Shown: one piece after another, positions 4,648-9,955 of the stretch | How the letters are laid out: every line of letters starts with the position of its first letter | Position numbering within the stretch: the stretch's first letter is position 1 | NCBI GenBank assembly: GCA_022866005.1 | Contig: JALHTV010000064.1 | Location: 1-9,955, forward strand | Source of the DNA: Phycisphaerae bacterium | Lineage (GTDB): Bacteria; Planctomycetota; Phycisphaerae; SM23-33 | Direction: 5' to 3' | Length of the DNA stretch: 9,955 nucleotides | Translations under genes and position numbers: made by a program | The notes under the pieces: model-generated | Told to the model about the DNA's origin: nothing | Databases searched by the model: none | The model's input: the letters and a program-made list of their open reading frames with translations, nothing else

Positions 4648-6201
4648 ATGAGGAAGGTGAGGGTCGCCGCGGGGCTGGTGATAGCCGTGCTGGCCGTGGC
4701 GGCGGCGGGCGACGTGGAGCTGCCCGACGTCATCGGCGACAACATGGTCCTCCAGCGGAACGCGGAGGTGCCCGTCTGGGGCTGGGCCGACCCGGGCGAG
4801 CAGGTCACCGTGACGATCGCGGGGGTGAGCCAAACCACCCAGGCCGGCCCCGACCGCACGTGGCGGGTCCGCCTGCCCGCGATGCAGGCCGGCGGGCCGC
4901 ACGTGATGACCATCACCGGGCGGAATACGATCACCCTGGACAACGTGATGGTGGGGGAGGTCTGGCTGTGCTCGGGGCAGGCCAACATGCTCTGGGAGGT
5001 CCGCTGGTCCGCCAAAGCCAGCCAGGAAATCCCCGCTGCCCATTACCCCAACATCCGCCTGTTCACCGTGACCAAGAAGACCATCCACGAACCCACCGCG
5101 GCCCTGCGTGGATGGTGGCTGTCCTGCAACCCCAAGACGGTGGGCGGTTTCTCCGCCGTGGCCTATTACTTCGGCCGCGAGCTGCACCACGAGCTGAACG
5201 TCCCCATCGGTCTGATCCTCAGCTCCGTCAGCGGCACGGCGGTGGAGTTGTGGACGCCGCGCGAGGTCCTGTTGGCCGACCCCCAGGTCCGCGCCGTGCT
5301 GGCTGAATACGAAAAGGCCTTGGAGGCCCTCCAGGCCCAGGCGGCCAAGAACTATCAGGAGGCCCTGGCCCGCTGGCAGGTGGCGGTCCGTGAGGCCCGG
5401 GCCGAGGGGCGCCCCGAACCCCGCAAACCCAACACTCCCAAGCCGGCCCGCAAGGGCGGCTGCTACTACAACGGCATGATCTACCCACTGGCGCCCTACG
5501 GCATCGCGGGGGTCATCTGGTATCAGGGGGAGTCCAACGTGCAGCGTCCCGACATGTACGCTCGGGTGCTGCCGGCGATGATCGCCTCCTGGCGGAAGCT
5601 GTGGGGCCAGGGGGACTACCCCTTCCTGTTCGTGCAATTGTCCAACTACATGGAGCGGCGGGACACGCCCACCGACAGCAATTGGGCCCGCCTGCGCGAG
5701 GCGCAGCTGAAGTCCCTATCCGTGCCCAAGACCGCCATGGCCGTGACGATCGACATCGGGGAGGCCGACGACATCCACCCTCGCAACAAGCAGGACGTGG
5801 GCCGGCGCCTCGCCCTGGCGGCGCTGAAGGTTGCCTACGGCCGGGACGTGGTCTGCTCCGGGCCGATCTTGGATTCCATGACGGTCTCGGGCGACAAGGC
5901 CGTCCTGAGCTTTCGCAACGTCGGGTCGGGCCTGGCGGTCAAGGGCGAGAAGCTCAGCGGTTTTGCGATCGCCGGGGCCAACCGGCAGTTCACCTGGGCT
6001 CAGGCGACGATCCGGGGTGACAAGGTGATCGTCTCCAGCCCGGACGTGCCGCAGCCGGTGGCCGTCCGCTACGGCTGGGCCGACAACCCCGACTGCACCC
6101 TGTACAATCGCGAGGGCCTGCCCGCCTCGCCGTTCCGTACCGACGACTGGCCCGGGGAGCAGCCGACCAGTCCCATGGTCGCTACCGAAGAGGAGGAGTA
6201 A
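4648..6201 (+). CDS. Secreted sialate O-acetylesterase-family protein lacking the catalytic serine
   Basis: This 517-residue protein has a signal peptide (residues 1-20, MRKVRVAAGLVIAVLAVAAA). It is followed by the N-terminal beta domain (DNMVLQR...PVWGWADPGEQVTV) and the SASA catalytic domain. It keeps the family landmarks VGEVWLCSGQ.NM (103-114), SSVSGTAVELW (192-202), YNGMIYPLAPYGIAGVIWYQGESN (274-297) and DDIHPRNKQDVGRRLAL (374-390). The last of these supplies the Asp and His of the triad (His377). In active members the first block reads GQSNM and its serine is the nucleophile. Here codon 112 is GCC (4981-4983) and the block reads GQANM. Residues about 215-270 are a charged helical insert. 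Active relatives remove acetyl groups from sialic acids or from xylan and pectin side chains outside the cytoplasm. This copy may be a binding-only pseudoenzyme, may use another residue, or may carry a point mutation or read error (TCC to GCC is one base). It lies in line with the SGNH esterase. Confidence 0.85.
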   Translation: MRKVRVAAGLVIAVLAVAAAGDVELPDVIGDNMVLQRNAEVPVWGWADPGEQVTVTIAGVSQTTQAGPDRTWRVRLPAMQAGGPHVMTITGRNTITLDNVMVGEVWLCSGQANMLWEVRWSAKASQEIPAAHYPNIRLFTVTKKTIHEPTAALRGWWLSCNPKTVGGFSAVAYYFGRELHHELNVPIGLILSSVSGTAVELWTPREVLLADPQVRAVLAEYEKALEALQAQAAKNYQEALARWQVAVREARAEGRPEPRKPNTPKPARKGGCYYNGMIYPLAPYGIAGVIWYQGESNVQRPDMYARVLPAMIASWRKLWGQGDYPFLFVQLSNYMERRDTPTDSNWARLREAQLKSLSVPKTAMAVTIDIGEADDIHPRNKQDVGRRLALAALKVAYGRDVVCSGPILDSMTVSGDKAVLSFRNVGSGLAVKGEKLSGFAIAGANRQFTWAQATIRGDKVIVSSPDVPQPVAVRYGWADNPDCTLYNREGLPASPFRTDDWPGEQPTSPMVATEEEE

Positions 6202-6254
6202 GTCACCGGGCGGGGATAACCGCGTTGGGCGCCGGGCAGGGTGCAGTGGGTGGG

Positions 6255-8375
6255 ATGGCCTTGGGTTCCTCTACCGAACAGACTGAGCTTTCTGGCCCTG
6301 GCCGCACGTGGCTGGCGGGCGCGTACGGCTTGGCGGTGTTCTGGGCGGGCCTGCTGCGGTTTGCGGTCCAACCGCTGATTGCCAAGTTCGTCGTCCCGCG
6401 CTTTGGCGGTGGCAGCGACGTCTGGACGACGTGCATGCTGTTCTTCCAGGCGATGCTGCTGTGCGGCTACGCGTACGGGCACCTGTCGGTGAGTCTCCTC
6501 AGCCGGCGCGGCCAGGCGGTCCTGCATGTGGCCGTGCTCCTGGTGGCTGCCCTGTCGCTTCCGATCCGGGCCTGGGTGGTTGGGGCCGAGGGGCGCTATC
6601 CCGTCGCCGCCGTGCTGGGGACGCTGGCCGTGAGCATTGGTGTGCCCTATTACGCCTTGGCCTCCAGCAGCCCGCTGCTCCAACGCTGGGTCGCTGGCAC
6701 GCGCGGCCAGCCGCGGCCGTACCGACTGTACGCCCTGTCCAACGCCGGTTCCCTGCTGGCGGTGATCGGCTACCCATTCCTGGCCGAGCCCTGGCTCAGT
6801 CGCCAGGCCCAGGCTCAGGCGTGGTCGTGGGGGATGGGGGCGCTGGTAGCCCTGCAGGGGTGTTTGGCCTTGGGTCTGCTGCGGCGCGGGCCGGTTGCCC
6901 AGGCGCGCGGGCAGGACGCGGCTGAGGCGGACCGCCCAGCCCCCGCGCCGCGCGTGGCCGACGGGCTGCTGTGGGTCGCCCTGTCGGCGGGGGCGTCGGT
7001 CGTCCTGCTGGCCGCCACCAATAAGATATGCCAGGACGTCGCGGCCATTCCGCTGCTGTGGATGGTCCCGCTGTGCGTGTACCTGCTGTCGTTCGTGATC
7101 TGCTTCCACAGCGAGCGCACGTACGTTCGCCCGGTGTGGCTGGCCGCGCTGATGGCGACCCTCATCGCGGCGGTGATCGTGGACAGCAGGCGGGGAACCC
7201 TTCCGGTCCTGGTGCAGATCGGGGCCTACCTCGCTGCGCTGGCGGCCTGCTGCATGGTCTGCCATGGCGAACTGTACCGTCTCCGCCCCGGGCCGCGCTT
7301 CTTGACGCGGTACTACCTGAGCATCGCCTCGGGCGGCTGTTGCGGGGGGCTGCTGGTGGCCGTGGTCGCGCCGGTGGTGCTCCGCAGCTACCTGGAGCTC
7401 TTCCTGGGCCTGGCCGCCTGCTGCGTGTTCGCTCTTCTGGCCGAGAAGAATCCCTCGCCGCGTCTGCGCCGCCGTCGGTGGGCCTACGCGGTCGTTATTG
7501 CGTTCATCTCTATTCTGGCGGCGGTGATGGAGCGTGGCGGCGCGGCCAATGAACGCCTCGTCGCCAGCCGGCGCAATTTCTATGGGGTGGTCTCGGTCTG
7601 GGAGCAGGATGCCGACGATCCGGCCCATCAGGAAATGGCCCTGATACACGGGACGACGATCCACGGGTTGCAGTTTGTGCAGGGGGACAAGCACAGGCTC
7701 CCGACGGCCTACTACGGGCACCGCAGCGGGGTGGGGCTGGCGATCGAGCAGTTGCCGTCGGCCCCGCGGCGGATCGGCGTGGTCGGCCTGGGCGTCGGCA
7801 CGATCGCCGCCTACGGGCGCGAGGGCGACACGATTCGCTTCTACGAGATCAACCCGGCCGTCCGCGACATGGCGCGGACCTACTTCACGTACCTGGCCGA
7901 CTGCCCGGCCGCGAAGGACGTGGTCATGGGCGACGCCAGGCTCTCGCTGGAGCGGCAGGAGGACCAGCAGTTCGACCTGCTGGTGCTGGACGCCTTCAGC
8001 GGTGACTCCGTCCCCCTGCACCTGCTGACGGCCGAGGCCTTCCAGACGTATCTGCGGCACCTCAAGGCCGCCGGCATCCTGGCCGTCCACAGCTCCGGGC
8101 AATATCTGGATATTCGGCCCGTGGTGATGAAGCTTTCCGGGCACCTGGGCCTTGCGGGGGTGTGCGTCTATGACGAGGGGGACAAGACGGCGGGGACGTT
8201 GCCCTCGACCTGGGTGCTTCTCTCCAGCGATGGGCGGATTCTTGACGCTCCTGGCATCCGCCGAGCGGCCGACCCGCCTCTGGTCGGCCTGGAGCGGATC
8301 GGGGTGTGGACCGATGACTACGTCAACCCGCTGCAACTGCTTCGCTGGAAGCCGGGCGCCGCGGTCGGCCTATAG
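6255..8375 (+). CDS. Membrane protein fused to a spermidine-synthase-like domain
   Basis: This is a 706-residue two-part protein. Residues about 21-424 hold some 12 hydrophobic segments (for example 21-41, 57-77, 117-139, 237-256, 266-283, 408-424), a polytopic membrane domain. Residues about 438-650 are a Rossmann-type methyltransferase/aminopropyltransferase domain. It runs RRNFYGVVSVWE, LIHGTTIHGLQF, PTAYYGHRSGVG, the nucleotide-binding loop GVVGLGVG (508-515), YEINP with Glu531, GDARLSL with Asp560, and LDAFSGDSVPLHLLT with Asp579. This set matches the 'fused MFS/spermidine synthase' family. The acidic catalytic block of true spermidine synthases is replaced by DAFSGD, so polyamine synthesis is not assured, and the physiological product of the fused family is not established. 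The start is uncertain: ATG 6255 begins the most natural protein, with TTG 6225 and GTG 6246 as alternatives. It is 53 bases after the acetylesterase gene and its stop overlaps the convergent URO-D gene by 6 bases. Confidence 0.8.
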   Translation: MALGSSTEQTELSGPGRTWLAGAYGLAVFWAGLLRFAVQPLIAKFVVPRFGGGSDVWTTCMLFFQAMLLCGYAYGHLSVSLLSRRGQAVLHVAVLLVAALSLPIRAWVVGAEGRYPVAAVLGTLAVSIGVPYYALASSSPLLQRWVAGTRGQPRPYRLYALSNAGSLLAVIGYPFLAEPWLSRQAQAQAWSWGMGALVALQGCLALGLLRRGPVAQARGQDAAEADRPAPAPRVADGLLWVALSAGASVVLLAATNKICQDVAAIPLLWMVPLCVYLLSFVICFHSERTYVRPVWLAALMATLIAAVIVDSRRGTLPVLVQIGAYLAALAACCMVCHGELYRLRPGPRFLTRYYLSIASGGCCGGLLVAVVAPVVLRSYLELFLGLAACCVFALLAEKNPSPRLRRRRWAYAVVIAFISILAAVMERGGAANERLVASRRNFYGVVSVWEQDADDPAHQEMALIHGTTIHGLQFVQGDKHRLPTAYYGHRSGVGLAIEQLPSAPRRIGVVGLGVGTIAAYGREGDTIRFYEINPAVRDMARTYFTYLADCPAAKDVVMGDARLSLERQEDQQFDLLVLDAFSGDSVPLHLLTAEAFQTYLRHLKAAGILAVHSSGQYLDIRPVVMKLSGHLGLAGVCVYDEGDKTAGTLPSTWVLLSSDGRILDAPGIRRAADPPLVGLERIGVWTDDYVNPLQLLRWKPGAAVGL

Positions 8376-9500
8376 CCAGCCGGTCATCCGGGCCAGGATG
8401 CGAGAATACTCTACAAAGTTCGGCCAGGACACGTCGGACGGCACCCCGTGATCGCAGCCGGGGATGTATCCACCACTGCGGATGACCGGCTCGATCCGCT
8501 CCAGCTCCGCACGGATCGCCTTACCGCCCTTGGCCATCGCGCGCTTGTCCACGCCGCCGCGGAAGGCCATCGTGCGCTCGTAGATTCGGCGGTACTCAAC
8601 GAGGTTGTTGCCGGCGGCGACTTCCATCGGGTTGGTGACGTTGATGCCGCTCTCGATCCAGAGGGGGATCAACTCGCCGACGTAACCGTCGCTGTCCACG
8701 TCGACCAGCGGCGTCCCGGCCTTGCGGACGATCGCTGTCCAGCGGTCCCAGCTCGGTTTGCAGAACTGCCGCGTCATGGCGGGGGAGATCATGGCCTTGG
8801 CCTTGTAGGCCATGTCCTCGCTGAAGAACAGCACATCGGGCACGACGTGGGCGACGATCCGCTCCAGAACGCCCACGACGAAGTCGGTCCAGAACGCGCT
8901 CATCTCGGCCACGAAGTCCGGCTGCTCGACCATCAGGATGCAGAGGCTCTCGAAACCGCACCATTCGCGGAGCTGCCAGAAGGGCCCGGCGATCACCCCG
9001 TAGCCGGAGACGTAATCGCGCTGGCGGATCTTGGCCGCGCGCTCGGTGAAGTCAGCGGGGAAGCGGCCCGGGGTGTCCACCTGGTAGCGGGCCTTCATCT
9101 GCTCCCAGTCATCGCGACTGGCCACCGGGCACTTGATCCACCGCCGCGTGACGAAGTCCTTGGCCGCGCGCAGGTAGCTGAGGTCGAACTGGTCGGAGAT
9201 CTCGCAGATGTTGCCCTTCCAGTCCTGGACGATGGAATGGCCGTCCTTGTGCTCCAGGACCTTCTCCTCGAACTGCGGCATCATCTCGAAGTGCACACCC
9301 AGGGGGACCTTCTTGAGCTTGGGCGGGTCGTCGGCGATCCCCAGCGTCTCCAGCAGGTACGGGTGCCACTTGACGCCCTCGGGCAGGCCCTGCTTGTGCC
9401 AGTTGGCGAGGGTGGACTCCCGCGGCCCGCCGGGGGCGAAGGGGACCTTGTCGGGGTGGCCGAACGTGAGGGTCTCGATATACCGTTGTCGCGGGGTCAT
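8370..9500 (-). CDS. Uroporphyrinogen-decarboxylase (URO-D) family protein
   Basis: This 376-residue protein starts at ATG 9498-9500 with the typical MTPRQRYIETLTFGHPDKVPF. It shows the URO-D/MtaA-type barrel landmarks SEDMAYKAKAMISPAMTRQF (227-246), LVDVDSDGYVGELIPLW (265-281), TNPMEVAAG (289-297), FRGGVDKRAMAKG (313-325) and GGYIPGCDHGVPSDVSW (343-359). These divergent members are abundant in Planctomycetota, Lentisphaerota and Verrucomicrobiota. They are more likely to be corrinoid-dependent or other methyltransferases, or enzymes of sugar and glycoside breakdown, than haem-pathway decarboxylases. The reaction of this subgroup is not established. It is cytoplasmic. It lies 18 bases downstream of the partial Gfo/Idh/MocA gene on the same strand, so the two are probably cotranscribed. 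No clear Shine-Dalgarno sequence precedes the ATG (CCCCACCGCGC), so translation may be coupled to the upstream gene or leaderless-like. Confidence 0.85.
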   Translation of the reverse strand: MTPRQRYIETLTFGHPDKVPFAPGGPRESTLANWHKQGLPEGVKWHPYLLETLGIADDPPKLKKVPLGVHFEMMPQFEEKVLEHKDGHSIVQDWKGNICEISDQFDLSYLRAAKDFVTRRWIKCPVASRDDWEQMKARYQVDTPGRFPADFTERAAKIRQRDYVSGYGVIAGPFWQLREWCGFESLCILMVEQPDFVAEMSAFWTDFVVGVLERIVAHVVPDVLFFSEDMAYKAKAMISPAMTRQFCKPSWDRWTAIVRKAGTPLVDVDSDGYVGELIPLWIESGINVTNPMEVAAGNNLVEYRRIYERTMAFRGGVDKRAMAKGGKAIRAELERIEPVIRSGGYIPGCDHGVPSDVSWPNFVEYSRILARMTGWL

Positions 9501-9518
9501 GCGCGGTGGGGTTGACGG

Positions 9519-9955
9519 CTAGATCGGTGCGTCGCCCAGCAGGTCGGCGATACGGACGGGCGCTCCGGTGTCGATGCTGCTGCGGGCGGCCACGCCCACC
9601 AGGATGGAGTAGGCCCCGTCGCGTTGGTCGGCCTTGCGGCCCAGCAGATCGGCCGGCGGGTGAGGGTCGAAGATGTCGGTCAGGAGCGCCGGGTCACCGC
9701 CGCCGTGGCCGCCCTTGCGCGTCCGCGGCTCGATGGCCTGCGGGGAGCTGAACTCCGGGATCAGCGTGACCAAGTCCGATGGCAGGACCGAGACGAGCTT
9801 CAGGTCGCCGTTTGTCGCATCGTAGTAGCTGATGTGGACCACGTTGCTGGAGTCGATCTTCAGGGATGTGAATTGGCCGACATCGCCTGCAGAATCGAGG
9901 GTGACATTCTTCCAGCCACTGTCGTTCCAGGCCAGCTTGAGGTTGCCGTTCGTCA
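9519..9955 (-). CDS. Chimeric partial gene: propeller-like repeat joined to a Gfo/Idh/MocA C-terminus
   Basis: On the minus strand the frame is open from the window edge (codon 9951-9953) to TAG 9519-9521, giving 144 residues with the 5' end missing. The last 65-80 residues match the C-terminus of planctomycete-type Gfo/Idh/MocA oxidoreductases: KGGHGGGDPALLTDIF (80-95), DLLGRKADQRDGAYSILVG (102-120), then AARSSIDTGAPVRIADLL. These NAD(P)-dependent enzymes oxidise or rearrange sugars and inositols. The first 53 residues instead read as an extracellular beta-propeller-type repeat (see the next entry), with nothing of the oxidoreductase's usual sheet domain. The join falls at about 9767-9797 with the frame intact. 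It may be a real gene fusion by recombination, a decayed gene, or an assembly join. The oxidoreductase part is 18 bases upstream of the URO-D-family gene, a plausible two-gene unit. Confidence 0.65.
   Translation of the reverse strand, partial: TNGNLKLAWNDSGWKNVTLDSAGDVGQFTSLKIDSSNVVHISYYDATNGDLKLVSVLPSDLVTLIPEFSSPQAIEPRTRKGGHGGGDPALLTDIFDPHPPADLLGRKADQRDGAYSILVGVAARSSIDTGAPVRIADLLGDAPI
9795..9953 (-). repeat. 46-residue beta-propeller-like repeat, one full unit plus the start of a second
   Basis: On the minus strand one unit runs from TNGNLKLAWNDSGW through DSAGDVGQFTSLKIDSSN to HISYYDA (9816-9953). The next begins TNGDLKL (9795-9815), so the period is 46 residues (138 bases). 'SL.ID..N..HISYYDATNGDLK' is a familiar motif in secreted bacterial proteins with BNR/sialidase-like propellers, where it occurs in many tandem copies. 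More copies are expected upstream, outside the window. Confidence 0.7.

Noticed and set aside
3894..5637. Two long minus-strand frames (373 and 429 codons) opposite the SGNH and acetylesterase genes
   Set aside because: They overlap genes with clear catalytic motifs, show no family signature, and are explained by GC-rich codon bias.
6191..6198. Perfect Shine-Dalgarno-like AGGAGGAG at the end of the acetylesterase gene
   Set aside because: It encodes the terminal glutamates (EEEE), and no start codon lies 5-10 bases downstream. The nearest candidate TTG is 26 bases away.
6069..8336. A 755-codon open frame on the minus strand opposite the acetylesterase end and the membrane/spermidine-synthase gene
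   Set aside because: Its translation is full of His, Arg, Gln and Pro with no domain or hydrophobic core. It is the mirror of a GC3-biased real gene on the other strand, which rarely creates stops in that frame.
8448..9515. A 355-codon plus-strand frame opposite the URO-D-family gene
   Set aside because: The opposite strand encodes a protein with several recognisable URO-D blocks. This frame gives a His/Val/Leu/Asp-rich translation without motifs.
1..9955. CRISPR array, rRNA, riboswitch or complete transposase
   Set aside because: No regularly spaced repeats, no rRNA-like segments, no recognisable riboswitch core and no transposase motifs were seen on reading both strands.

Overview
The window looks like chromosomal DNA of a GC-rich bacterium, most likely a planctomycete or a close relative in the PVC group. 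This rests on inference from gene content: a secreted sialate O-acetylesterase-family protein, a GDSL/SGNH esterase, a spermidine-synthase-like protein fused to a membrane domain, a uroporphyrinogen-decarboxylase-family protein and a Gfo/Idh/MocA-type C-terminus. It also rests on an integrase remnant of the type common in these genomes. No 16S or other phylogenetic marker is present.

Layout. Bases 1-251 hold the last 82 codons of a probable DEAD-box RNA helicase (RhlE type). From about 450 to 2424 the DNA is visibly less GC-biased at third codon positions. It carries two accessory genes: a small membrane-anchored coiled-coil protein of unknown function (457-1095) and a cytoplasmic trypsin-like serine peptidase with an intact His/Asp/Ser triad (1540-2424). 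Between them lies an integration scar. This is the C-terminus of a tyrosine recombinase (minus strand, 1144-1289) abutting the 3' half of a tRNA-Gly(CCC) gene (1290-1336). This stretch is probably the remains of a small integrative element.

From 2458 to 8375 there are plus-strand genes with strong GC3 bias. First is a secreted protein of unknown function whose frame stops at a TGA (3667-3669), but which reads on in the same frame, with the same codon bias, for 41 more codons to 3795. Then, after a 104-base gap (3796-3899) and a strong hairpin, come an SGNH esterase (GTG start, 3969-4601), a secreted sialate O-acetylesterase homologue whose catalytic serine is alanine (4648-6201), and the membrane/spermidine-synthase fusion (6255-8375). 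The gaps between these three are short (46 and 53 bases), so they may be one transcript. The two esterase-family proteins suggest removal of acetyl groups from plant or algal polysaccharides, although only the SGNH protein has a full catalytic set.

The right end is on the minus strand. A URO-D-family protein (8370-9500) ends with a 6-base convergent overlap with the spermidine-synthase-like gene. Upstream of it is a partial gene running off the window (9519-9955). That gene joins a Gfo/Idh/MocA oxidoreductase C-terminus to a 46-residue beta-propeller-like repeat, an unexpected chimera.

The observations most worth a second look are the in-frame TGA (selenocysteine or recent nonsense mutation), the Ser-to-Ala change in the acetylesterase, the tRNA/integrase scar and the chimeric oxidoreductase.
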